A DNA stretch of 64,000 nucleotides from Inia geoffrensis (taxonomy: Eukaryota; Chordata; Mammalia; Artiodactyla; Iniidae). Below the pieces are notes generated by a model. That model did no database searches, was not told the origin of the DNA, and saw only the letters and a program-made list of their open reading frames with translations. Location: the NCBI GenBank assembly GCA_036417435.1, contig CM070903.1, forward strand, positions 85,408,001 through 85,472,000, given 5' to 3'. This document shows positions 22,263 to 33,867 of this stretch, piece by piece; position 1 is the stretch's first letter; each line of letters opens with the position of its first letter. Position numbers and translations under genes: made by a program.

Positions 22263-24020
22263 CCTACTGGAACTCTCCACAGAATGTAATCACTAAATGT
22301 TATACCTCTTTAAGTCTCTTTATTATTGGGTGTCTGTTGCAGCAGTATGGCCGTATCTAACTACTACATGCACTGAATGTGAAAGTTTTCGAAGGGAAAC
22401 AAAAGACAAATTATTGAATTGGATCCTCAGGTACTTTTTACTTCCAGGCTCATTAACAAATCTGTAACTTGCTTAGAGACATGAGGAAAAGAAAGTTTAG
22501 CTCACTGGTTCACAAACTAGTGTATCTAAGTTTTTTAGTTTACTTATTTTTAAGGTAACCACCTTAATCCTACTTCTGGAGATTCTGAATTGGTTCAGCA
22601 GGGCCAGAGCTCCAAAAGAAAAGGAGCCACCCATGTGATCTAGATCTAGCAGAGAACAGTAGTTCAAAGTCCCCGAGTCACGAATGAACTTGGCAAGTTT
22701 GAGGAATGGAAGGTAAGGCAGTGAGATGGCACAGTGGCTGAGGAGCAGAGTGCCGTGAGATGAGAAGAGAGGCAGGCAGGAGGCACATCACGTATGACTT
22801 TGTGAACTAACCCAAGGAGTCTGTATTCCTAAGTGCAATGAGACACCTTTGGAGATTTTAAAACAGGGAAGAAAAAATTTTTGAGTTTTGCTTTTAAAAG
22901 ATGACTGGCTGCTGTGTGGAGAATGGTTTCCAGGGAGTTAGGAGGTTGCTGTCTAGACTAGAGGTGATGCTCCTTTGAACTAGTGTGACAGCGATAGAAG
23001 AGAGGTTGGCAGACTAGGGATATATTTTAAAGGTGGCATCAAATAATTTAATGATGTATGTTGGGGGGAGGGAAGGAAATATGTCTAGTTGGAACAACTG
23101 CGTGGATGATGGTGTCATTTATCATAATGGGAAACAATTAGATTAGAAATGGGGGGGGGGATCAAGTATTCTGTTGTTAGACATGAATGTTTCTTATGCT
23201 CTCAAACAAGTAAAAATAAGTGATGCCTCAAAGTATAGCCAGATAGTTTTAGTGCCTCCAATCTGGGTGCTATGAGCATTTTTGGGTAGGACAATTTTGC
23301 ACCAGAGCTGTACATTTTACCACAGGAAATGAAAAACTGCCCCCCCCCCCAATGTGATGGTCTAAATTGCACACATATTTTTAAATGCCAGGTAGGGTAG
23401 TTCTACTACAGGTTGTACCTCTGGTGTACCTTTGCTCGTGCAAGGGGTCTTTACATCCTTACATGTGTCTTTTCTCAGGCAATGGAGACTAAAAAATACA
23501 ACTTATACTGTAAATTCTGTTAAACTTTTTTATATTAAGGTTCTTATAAAAGATTTTGCATTATGAACTGGCACCTTAGTCCACTCTGTGCAGGCCAGTT
23601 CATTCTATTCTCATTCTTAATTATCCTTCTTATGCCACCATTGTGAATCCACAATTAATTTTACATTTTTACTAACAAGAAATTTAAAATATTGGAAAAT
23701 GTACCATATAAAAATCACAATCTAGTGACACTTGTTAGTCTTTGAGAAAGTACAGACCTGGAAAGAATGAAGCATGTTGGAAATGGTAAAATTAGATAAA
23801 TACAAAATGCTTAAAAATTTTTTATTTCTTTAAAATAATTCTGTTTAAAGCAAAAAGTGTTTAGTTGGGCTTATAAGATGTAAAATACATGACAATAGTA
23901 CAAAGGATCGGATGAGGAATAAATGGAATTTTACCGTTGGAAGATGCTTATAAATGAAGTGGTGTAATAAATACAGACTGGTTCAATGTAAGGATGACGT
24001 ATTATAAATCATAGGAGTTA
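22263..24020. other. Mostly unique sequence with decayed DNA-transposon-like pieces
   Basis: 22500-22640 and ~23240-23370 resemble hAT-type (MER5-like) remnants ('gctcactggttcacaaactagtg', 'gagattctgaattggttcag'). Homopolymer runs of G (~23151) and C (~23341) are present. No gene seen. Confidence 0.45.
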
Positions 24021-24029
24021 CCACTGAAA

Positions 24030-24556
24030 ACAGGTATAAGCAAAAAGCCAAAATAGGAGATTGAATTCTAAAAAATCAAACGAAGGCAGAAAAGGAATAC
24101 GAAAGGCACAAGAAGAGATGAAATAGAGAAGAAAGAGCAAGATGGAAAGTTTAAATACAAATATATCAATAATTATATTGAACATCAATGGGCTTAAACA
24201 TTCCAATTAAAAGAGGCTGTTGGAACAGATAAAAAGCAAGACCCAAGTAGAGGCCTTATACAAGAGTCATGCTTTAAATATAAAGACACAGATGGGCTAG
24301 AAATAAAAGGATAGAAAAAGATGTACTATGTAAACAAGCATAAGAAAAGTAGTGTGGCTGTGTTAATACAAGGTATAAAAAAAGGACCTTTCACATTGAT
24401 AAAAGGATCAATTTCATCAAAATGTAATCCTAAATGTTTGTGTACCTAATGTACCTTCAAAATGTATGAAGCAAAAAATGACAGAAATTGGAAAATCCAC
24501 AATTAGTGTTGGAGATTTTACTGCTCATTTAGTAATTGATAGACTTGATCAAAAGC
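24030..24556 (+). mobile_element. L1 ORF2 5' (endonuclease) fragment, plus orientation
   Basis: 'aatgggcttaaacattccaa' and 'agagtcatgctttaaatataaagac' are the endonuclease-coding start of ORF2. Frames are broken. It ends in a (CA)n run. Confidence 0.75.
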
Positions 24557-24587
<31 letters not shown>

Positions 24588-24600
24588 ATACACACACACG
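24557..24600. repeat. (CA)n microsatellite
   Basis: CA run with two CGTA interruptions. Confidence 0.95.
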
Positions 24601-25396
24601 TATGAATATAGATTTTAAAATCACAACTAATTGATGTTTATAGAACATATTCAGCAACTGTAGAATACTAATTCTATAGCTGTTACATGCTACACATTCT
24701 ATAGTGCACTTGGTGGAATTTTGACTGGGATTACATTGAATGTGTAGATCAATTTAGGAAGAACTGAAATCTTGACAATATTGAGTCTTCCTATCCATGA
24801 ACATAGAATAACTCTCTATTTAGATCTTTGATTTCATTCATTAGATCCTCATATAGATTGTATGCATATTTTGTTAGATTTACACCTAATATTATTTTTG
24901 AGGTCCTAATGTAAATAGTATTGTGTTTTTAATTTCAAGTCTCACTTGCTCGTTGCTGGTAAATAAAAAAGTGGTTGACTTTTGTATGTTAACCTTCAAT
25001 CTACAAACTTGTTATAATCAATTATTAGTTCCAGGAGGTTTTTTTTTTTTTTTTTTTTGTCAATTCTTTTGGATTTTCTTCATAGATGATCGTGTCATCT
25101 GTGAACAAAGGAAGTTTTATTTTTTTCTTGTTGCATTACCTGGAACTTCCAGTGTAATGTTGAAAGGAGTAGTGGGAGGAGATATCTTTGTCTTGTACCT
25201 GATCTTAGTAGGAAAGCTTTGATTTTGCACTGTTAAGTATGTTAGCTGTAGGTTTTTGTAGATATTCTTTATCAAGCTGAGGAAATTCCTCTCTATTCCT
25301 AGTTTACTGGGTGTTGGATTTTGTCAAGTGCTTTTTCTGCATCTGTTGATAGGATCATGTAATTTTTCTTCTTTAGCCTTTTTTGTTTTTGTTTTT

Positions 25397-25516
25397 TTAA
25401 TTTTTCTGGGTGTGAGGCACAGCTTGCAGGATCTTAGTTCCCTGACCAGGGATCAAATCCGTGCCCCCTGCAGTGGAAGCACAAGTCCTAACTACTGAAC
25501 TGCCAGGGAATTCCCT
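25397..25516 (-). mobile_element. CHR-family SINE, minus orientation
   Basis: T-rich tail, 'gcttgcaggatcttagttcc' and the reversed head ending 'actgccagggaattccc'. Inside L1 B. Confidence 0.85.
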
Positions 25517-25545
25517 AGCTTGTTGATGTGACATTAATTGATTTT

Positions 25546-25629
25546 TTTCTTTCAGTTTTATTAAGATATAATTTACATAGAGCACTATATAAGTTGAAGG
25601 TGTACAGCATAATGGCCTGACTTTGACTT
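25546..25629 (-). mobile_element. Very short L1 3'-end insertion with TSD
   Basis: 84-bp scrap ('agttttattaagatataatt') between direct repeats CATTAATTGATTTT at 25532-25545 and 25630-25643. Inside L1 B. Confidence 0.8.
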
Positions 25630-25697
25630 CATTAATTGATTTTCAAATGTTGAATGAGCCTTGCATACCTGGTATAAATACTGGATTTTATTTACTG

Positions 25698-25702
<5 letters not shown>

Positions 25703-25747
<45 letters not shown>

Positions 25748-25755
25748 TACACATT
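25703..25755. repeat. (TA)n(CA)n microsatellite at the L1 A tail
   Basis: TA run 25703-25733 followed by CA-rich run. It lies exactly where the poly(A) tail of L1 A should be. Confidence 0.9.
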
Positions 25756-26674
25756 TATTTGTTTTTCCATTTTTATAAACTTATTTGAATTTGACGTGTA
25801 AATTTAAGGTGCACAGTGTTACTTTGATACATTTATATATTGTAATATAATTGTTATAGTGATTTATCACATTACATAATTTTAGTACAATATTATTATC
25901 TATGTTCATTATACTGTGCATTAGATCTCTTTGGCTTATGACTATGTGCTACAAGCTTGTATCCTTAAACACCATCAGTCTTATCCCACTGTCCCCCAAT
26001 CCCCTAATAACTACCATTTTACTCTTTTTTTTAAAAAAACAGGTTTGACTTTTTTAGATTCTATGTATAAGTGATATTGTATAATACTTGTCTTCCTCTG
26101 TCTGACTTATCTCACTTAGCACAATAAGCTCAAGATCCATTGAAGTTGTTGGAAGTGGCAGGATATCCTTTCTCATGGCTGAATAATATTCCATTGTGTA
26201 TATGTACCATATCTTTTTTTATCCATTCATCCGTTGATGGGCATTTGGGTTGTTTCCATATCTTTGCTATTGTGAATTATGCTGCATTTAACAAGGAAGT
26301 GCATTTTTCTTGTCAGAATCCTGTTTTCATTTCCTTTGGGTATATACCAAGAAGTGGAATTGCTGGATCAAATGTTAGATCTATTTTTAATTTTTTAAGG
26401 AAACTCCATACTGTTTTCCATAGTGGTTGGACCAATTTACATCCCCATCAACAATGTATTAGGGTTTCCGTTTTAACACACCCTCACTAGCACCTTTTTT
26501 CTCTTCTTGATGATAGCTATTCTGACGTGTGACATGATATCTTACTGTGGTTTTGATTTCCATTTCCCTGATGACTAGTAACGTTAAACATCTTTTCATG
26601 TGCTTGTTGACTATTTTGATGTCCTATTTGGAAAAATGTCTATTTAATTCTGCACATTTGTTAGATTTTTGTTA

Positions 26675-27423
26675 CTTTTATAATGTCTTTATTGGAGTGT
26701 AATTGCTTTACAATATTGTGTTAGTTTTTGCTGTATAACAAAGTGAATCAGCTATATGTATACATATATCCCCATATCTCCTCCCTCTTGCATCTCCCAC
26801 CCTCCCTGTCCCACCCTCCCTATCCCACCCTTCTAGGTGGTCAGAAAGCACCAAGCTGAGCTTCCCATACAATGCAACTGCTTCCCACTATCTGTTTTAC
26901 ATTTGGTAGTGTATATATGTCAATGTTACTCTCTCACTTTGTCCCAGCTTACCCTTCCCCCTCCCCGTGTCCTCAAGTCCATTCTCTATTTTTTTTTTTT
27001 TTTTTTTTTGCGGTACGTGGGCCTCTCACTGTTGTGGCCTTCTCCTGTTGTGGAGCACAGGCTCCGGACGCGTAGACTCACCGGCCATGGCTCACGGGCC
27101 TAGCTGCTCTGCGGCATGTGGGATCTTCCCGGACCAGGGCACGAACCCGTGTCCCCTGAATCGGCAGGCGGACTCTCAACCACTGCGCCACCAGGGAAGC
27201 CCCCATTCTCTGTTTATGTCTTTATTCCTGTCCTGCCCCTAGGTTCTTCAGAACTTTTTTTTTTTTTTAGATTCCATATATATGTGTTAGCATTTGGTAT
27301 TTGTTTTCCTCTTTCTGACGTACTTCACTCTGTATGACAGACTCTAGGTCCAACCACCTCACTACAAATAACTCAATTTCGTTTCTTTTTATGGCTGAGT
27401 AATATTCCATTGTATATATATGC
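26675..27423 (-). mobile_element. 5'-truncated L1 insertion with TSD, itself hit by a SINE
   Basis: 3'-UTR sequence ('cctgcccctaggttcttcag', 'gagtaatattccattgtata'). TSD GATTTTTGTTA at 26664-26674 and 27424-27434. Carries the CHR-2 SINE at 26988-27202. Inserted in L1 A. Confidence 0.85.
26988..27202 (-). mobile_element. CHR-2 SINE, minus orientation, with TSD
   Basis: T-tract tail at left, head ending ccaccagggaagccc at 27202. TSD CCATTCTCT at 26979-26987 and 27203-27211. Third nesting level within L1 A. Confidence 0.93.
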
Positions 27424-27732
27424 GATTTTTGTTATTAAGTTGTATGATCCCTTTATAGATTTTGGATATTAACCCCTTATCTGATATATGGTTTGCCATT
27501 TTTTTCTCCCATTCTGTAGGTTATTTTTTCATTTTGTTCTTTTTGCTGTGTAGAAGATTTTGAGTTAGATGTAGTCCCATGTGTTGATTTTTGCTTTTAT
27601 TGTTTGTGCTTTTGCTGTCATATCCTGAAAATTATTGCCAAGACAAATATTGATGAACATCTCTACATTTTCTTCTAGGAGTTTTATGGCATCAAGTCTG
27701 ATGTTTAAGTCTTTGATCCATTTCGAGTTTAT

Positions 27733-28134
27733 TATTATTATTATTTTGCCCACATGGCATGTGGGATCTTAGTTCCCTGACCAGGGATCAAACACATGCC
27801 ACCTGCAGTGGAAGCACAGAGTCTTTTTTTTTTTTTTTTTTTTTTTAATATTTACTTATTTAGGCTGTTCTGGGTCTTAGCTGTGGCACATGGGATCTTC
27901 GTTGTGCCACGTGGGATGTTTAGTTGCAGCATGTGGGACCTTTTAGTTGCAGCATGCGGACTTCATAGTTGTGGCATGTAGACTCTTAGTTGCAGCATGC
28001 ATTTGGGATCTAGCTCCCTGACCAGGGGAAAAACCCAGGCCCCCCGCATTGGGAGCATGAAGTCTTACCCACTGGACCACCAGGGAAGTCCCAGAAGTGC
28101 GGAGTCTTAACCATTCGACTGCCAGGGAAGTCCC
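27733..28134 (-). mobile_element. CHR-family SINE, minus orientation, interrupted by another SINE
   Basis: Outer parts 27733-27825 and 28094-28134 make one short-form SINE ('catgtgggatcttagttccc' ... 'gactgccagggaagtccc'). The inner SINE sits in between. Left edge approximate. Confidence 0.85.
27826..28093 (-). mobile_element. CHR-type SINE nested inside another SINE
   Basis: T-tract at left and head 'ccaccagggaagtccc' at right. TSDs GAAGCACAGAGTCTT (27811-27825) and GAAGTGCGGAGTCTT (28094-28108) differ at three sites, so this insertion is comparatively old. Confidence 0.85.
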
Positions 28135-28935
28135 TCAAATTTGTTTGTTTTTGAGTGATGTGAGATAGGGGACTAATTTCATTGCTCTACATGTGTTTCT
28201 CCAGTTTTCTCAGCACCATTTGTTGAAAAGACTATCCTTTCCACATTTGGTGTTCTTGGCTCCCTTTTGGAATACTACTTGACCATATATGCTGAAGTTT
28301 AATTCTGGGCTCTCTATTCTGTTCCATTGGTTGATGTGTCTATTTTTGTATATATATATAGCATACTGCTTTTATTACTATGGCTTTGTAATATAGTTTG
28401 AAACCTGGAAGCATGATACCTCTGGCTTTTTATTTTTTTCATTATTGCTTGACTATTTAGGGTCTTTTGTGGTCTTACATAAATTCTAGGATGATTTCTA
28501 TTTCTGTAAAGAATATCATTGACATTTTGATGGGGATTGCTTTAAATCTGTAGATGTATTTGGGTGTTATGGCCATTTTAACAATATTCTTCCAATCCAT
28601 GAACATGGGATGTCTTTCTATTTGTTTCTTTTTGCAAAGTCTTGTAGTTTTTCATTGTACAGATCTTCCTTGGTTAACTTTATTCCTAAGTGTTTTATTT
28701 TTGTCGATGTTATTGTAAATGAGATAGTTTTCTTTCTTTTTCAGATGTTTCATCATAAGTGTAAAGGAATCCAACTGATTTTTGTATGTTGACTTTGTAT
28801 TGTCACTTTACTGAAATTGTTAATATCAACAATTTTTTGACTGACTCTTTGGGATTTTCTATATGTAAATTCATATCATCAGCAAATGATGACACTTTTA
28901 CTTCTTCCTTTCTGTTTTGGATGCCTTTCATTACC

Positions 28936-29137
28936 TTTTTTTTTTTGGTACGCAGGCCTCTCAATGTTGTGGCCTCTCCTGTTGGGGAGCACAGACTCCA
29001 GACGCGCAGGCTCAGCGGCCATGGCTCACGGGCCTAGCTGCTCCACAGCATGTGGGATCCTCCTGGACCGGGGCACAAACCCGTGTCCCCTGCATCAGCA
29101 GGCGGGACTCCCAACCACTGCACCACCAGGGAAGCCC
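28936..29137 (-). mobile_element. CHR-2 SINE, minus orientation
   Basis: T-tract, 'ggtacgcaggcctctcaatg', head ccaccagggaagcccc at right. Probable TSD CATTAC on both sides. Inside L1 A ORF2. Confidence 0.92.
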
Positions 29138-29990
29138 CATTACTTTGTTTTGCTTAATTGCTCTAGCTAGTATAGTAATTCCATTATGATATTGAATAGA
29201 AGTGGTGAGAATGGGCATCCTTGTCTTGTTCCTGATCTTAGAGGAAACGCTTTCAATTGTTCTCCATTGGGTATAATAATATTAGCTGTGGGTTTGTCAT
29301 ACATGGCCTTAATTAAGTTCCTTCTATACCCAATCTGTTAAGGGCTTTTTTTCTTTTCAATCAGAATTATTGATCTTTTGTTATCCTTATCTGATTTTGC
29401 AATCAAGGTTATGCTGATTTTGTAGGATGAGTTTGGAAGTGTTTCTATTCCTTGACATTTTCGAATTTTGAGGAAGATTGGTGTTATTTCTTCTTTAAGT
29501 GTTTGGTAGCAATCTCCAGAAGCCATTTGGTCCTGGAGTTTTCTGTGTTAGGAGTTTGTTGATTACTGATTCAATCTCTTTACTTACTATTGGTCTGTTC
29601 AGATTTTCTGTTTCTTCTTGCTTCAGTCTTGGTAGGTTTGTTTCTAGAAATATATCTATTTTGTCTAGGTTATGTAATTTGTAGCACATAATTGTTCATA
29701 ATAGTGTCTTATGATCCTCTGTATCTCTGCAATATCAGCTGTCACATCCCCTTTCATTTCTAATTTTATTTGTCTTTTTTTCTTAGTCTAGCTAAAGGTT
29801 TGTTAATTTTTGTTATCTTTTCAGAGAACCAGCCCTTAGTTTTGCTTATTCTTTCTATTGTTTTTCTGGTCTCTATTTTGTTTTCTTTCACTCTAATCTG
29901 TATTATTTCCTTCTGCTAACTTTGAGCTTGATTTGTTCTTCTTTTTCTGGTATGTTTAAGTTAGGTTATTTATTTGAGATCTAATTTCTT

Positions 29991-30353
29991 TTTTTTAATA
30001 TAAATCTATTATTTTATTTTATTTTTAAAAGTTTTGGCTGCGTTGGGTCTTCGTTGCTGTGTGTGGGCTTTCTCTAGTTGTGGCGAGCGGGGGCTACTCT
30101 TCATTGTGCGCAGGCTTCTCATTGCAGTGGCTTCTCTTGTTGCAGTGCATGGGCTCTAGGCACATGGGCTTCAGTAGGTGTGGTGTGTGGGCTCAGTAGT
30201 TGTGGCTCACGGGCTCTAGAGCACAGGCTCAGTAGTCGTGGCACACGGGCTTAGTTGCTCTGCGGCATGTGGGATCTTCCTGGACCAGGGCTCGAAACCA
30301 TGTGCCCTGCGTTGGCAGGTGGGTTCTTAACCACTGTGCCACCAGGGAAGCCC
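29991..30353 (-). mobile_element. CHR-1-like long SINE, minus orientation, with TSD
   Basis: Long form with the repeated 'gggctcagtagttgtggctc' block. TSD TCTAATTTCTT at 29980-29990 and 30354-30364. Inside L1 A. Confidence 0.93.
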
Positions 30354-30454
30354 TCTAATTTCTTAATATGTATTTATTGCTATAACTTTCTGTTTTTGCT
30401 GTATCCCACCATATTTGATAGGTTGTATTTTCCATTTTCATTTGTTTTGAGTTT

Positions 30455-30580
30455 TTTGTTTTTTGGGTTTTTTTGGCTGCTCCACATTTTGTGGGATCCT
30501 AGTTCCCCCACCAGGGATTGAACCTGCACCCTTGGCAGTGAAAGTGTGAAGTCCTAACCACTGGACCACCAGGGAGTTCC
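30455..30580 (-). mobile_element. CHR-family short SINE, minus orientation
   Basis: 'tttttttggctgctccacat', 'gggatcctagttcccccacc' and head 'ctggaccaccagggagttccc'. TSD not clear. Confidence 0.85.
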
Positions 30581-31952
30581 CAGAGATAATTTTACATTTC
30601 CCTTTTGATTTCTTCTTTGACCCATTGTGCTGTTTAGTTTCCACATATTTGTAGGTCTTTCTTTTTGTTGATTTCTAGTTTCATACCCTTTTGGTCAGAA
30701 AAGGTAGCTGGTATGATTTCAGTTTTCTTAAATTTGCTAAGATTTGTGTTCTATTATATGATCTATTCTGGAGAATGTTCCACATGCACCTGAAAAGAAT
30801 GTGTATTCTGCTGCTGCGACATAGAGTGTTATGTATATGACTGTTAAGTCAATTTATTCAAATGTGTGGTTCAATTCCAACATTTTCATATTGATTTTCT
30901 GCCTGGACAATTTATTCATTGCTGACAGTGGGATATTGACCTTCCCTACTATTATTGTATTGTTGTCTACTTCTCCCTTAAGGTGTTAGTATTTGCTTAA
31001 TATGTTTGGTTACTTGGGTGTTGGGAGCATATATATTTATGATTGCTATATCTTCTTGACGTATGGACTCTTTTATCATTATATAATAACCTTCTTTGAC
31101 TTTTGATACCACATTTGGCTTGAAGTCTATTTTGTTTCATGTAAGTATAGTTTCACCATCTTCTGGTTTCCATTTGCTTAGAATATATTTTTCCATCCTT
31201 TTACCTTAAGGCTATGAGTGTCTTTAGAGCTGAAATAAGTCTCCTGTAAGCAGCATACAGTTGAGTCTTTTTTTTTCAATCCATACAGTCTGTGCCTCAT
31301 GATTGGTGAATTCAATCCATTAACACTTAGGGAGATTATTGATATGTAAGGATGTACTACCGCCATTTTATCTTTTGCCTTCTGGTTATTTTGTCTCTTC
31401 ATTGTTTCTTTTTCCTTCTGTTTCTACTTTCGTAAGTTGGCAATTTTCCATGGTGATTTGCTCACTCTTTTATATGTTTGTGTCTCTGCTCTAGCTTTTT
31501 GCTTTGTGGTTACCATGAGGTTTGCATAAAACATCTCATAGATACAATAGTCCTTTTCCTGCTGATAGCACTTTATTTCCATTTGTCTAAATATGTTCCA
31601 TCCTTTTACTCTTCCCCTTTTGTATTTTTGATTTCACAAATTATCTTTTTATGCTGTGATTTTTGTTACCGAGTTTTAGTAGCTATAGTTATTTTAAATG
31701 TTCTTCCCCTTTTAACCTTTATGCTTTTAACCTTTAATATACTATTCTAAAAAATGTACAGTTTTTCAATTCTGACTATCACCTTAATCACTTTTGTGTA
31801 CTTTTGTCTTTTCATTTTACCTTGAAGAGCTCTGATCAACGTTTCTTTTAAGGCAGGTATAGTGGTGGTAAACTCCCTCAGGTTTTGTTTGTCTGGGAAA
31901 GCTCTTATTTCTCCTTTCTGTCTAAAGGATAACTTTGCTGGATAGGGTATTT

Positions 31953-32162
31953 TTTATTTTTATTGAAGTATAGTTGATTTACAATGTTGTGATAGTTTCT
32001 GCTATACAGCAAAGTGAATCAGTTATACATATATCCACTCTTTTTTAGATTCTTTTCCCATATAGGTCATTACAGAGAATTAAGTAGAGTTCCCTGTGCT
32101 ATACAGTAGGTCCTTATTAGTTATCTATTTTATATATAGTAGTGTGTATGTGTCAATCTGGG
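31953..32162 (-). mobile_element. 5'-truncated L1 3'-UTR fragment, minus, with TSD
   Basis: 'tattgaagtatagttgattt' to 'ctatacagtaggtcctta'. Flanked by near-identical TAGGGTATT repeats (~31944 and ~32163). Inserted in L1 A. Confidence 0.82.
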
Positions 32163-33343
32163 TAGGGTATTCTTGACTGACAATTTTTATCTTTCAATAC
32201 TTTGAATATGTCATCCCACTCTCTCCTGGTGTGTAGAATTCCTGTTGAGAAATCTGCTGATTGCATAATAGGGGTTCTTTTGTAGGTTGCTATCCTTTTC
32301 ACTGGCTGCTTTGAAAATTCTTTATCACTGACTTCTGACAGTTTTAATGTGTCTTGGAAAAGGTCTTTTTCATTGAGATAAAGTGGACCTGTATATCCAG
32401 TCCCTTCCCCAGGTTAGGAAGGTCTCAGCTATTATTTCCTTAATATGCTCTCAGCTAGCTCCTTTCTCTCTCTCTCCTCCTTATGGTATACCCATTCATC
32501 TTATGTTGGCTCTTCTAATGGAGACTGAAAATTCTCATGGGGTTTCTTCACTTTTAAAAAATCTTAGTTCTCTCTCCTTTTCCACCTGAAACTTCTATAT
32601 TGCTATCCTTCAGCTCACTTATTCTTTCTTCCATCTGACCTGCTCCATTTCCAATGCTTTTTAATGCATTCTTCATCTCATTTATTGAGTTCTTGAGCCC
32701 CAGAATTTGTTTTGTTCTTTTTTAGCATTTCAGTCCCTTTGGTAGATCATTGTATTACCTTTCTGAGTTACCTTGTAGCTTGTTGAATTTCTTCATAACA
32801 ACTATTTTGAATTCTTTATCAGTTAGATCACAATATTCCACATCTTTGGGTTCAGTTCCTGTAAAACTGTCATTTTCTTTTTGTGCTACTGTAATACCAT
32901 GATTTTTTCAATAGTATTTGATGAAAAGTGCCTTTGCCACTGCACCTGAAGTAGAGAACAACTTTCTTATCAAGACTTTGTTTACTTTGATTCTAACAGT
33001 TCAACAGGTTGGTAATTAGGAAACTTCCTTTTGTTTTTTTCCAGAATGTGGCACTATAGCACAAGTTTTTGATTTCTCTTCCCAAAGCTGACTCACCACT
33101 AAGGAGGTTGGGAATGCGCACATTAAAAAAAAAAAAAAAAGCTGGCAGATAGAAATAAAAGGGTGGAAAATGGCAATGTTAGAGCTGGGGGAGGTATATG
33201 CTTGGCACCTGGGGCTTTGGGGTGCCTACAGCCCGGTATGGGGATCCTTGAATGTGTGTGGGGGGTGTCTCAGGTTTGTGGGCAGTCCTCTTGCCAGAAT
33301 CCTGGGCAGACAGCAGGAAATGTATCCTTTCAGTTCTCTTTGC

Positions 33344-33867
33344 TGTCTTTTAATTTTATTATTTTAATTTTATTGGAGTATAGTTGATTTACAATGTTAT
33401 GTTACTTTCAGATGTATAGCAAAGTGATTCAGTTACACATATGTTCGCTCTTTTTCAGATTCTTTTCTCATATGGCTTATCACAGAATATTGACTAGAGT
33501 TCCCTGTGCTATATGGTAGGTCCTCATTGTTATCTATCTTATATATAGTAGTGTGTGTATATTCATCCCAAGCTCCTGATTTATCCCTCCCCCCGCCATT
33601 TCCCCTTTGGTAACTCTAAGTTTGTTTTTGAAATCTGTGAGTCTGTTTCTATCTTGTAAATAAGTTCGTTTATATCATTTTAAAATTAGATTCTACATAT
33701 GAGTGATATCATATGATATTTGTCTTTGTCTGACTTCACTTAGTATGATAATCTCTAGGTCCATCCATGTTGCTGCAAATGGCATTATTTTTTTATGGCT
33801 GAGTAATATCCCATTTTATATATGTATCACATCTTCTTTATCCATTCCTCTGTAGCTGGGCATTTAG
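33344..33867 (-). mobile_element. 5'-truncated L1 insertion in the L1 A 5' UTR, with TSD
   Basis: 'attggagtatagttgattta' and 'ggctgagtaatatcccattt'. TSD GTTCTCTTTGC at 33333-33343 and 33868-33878. Confidence 0.87.
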
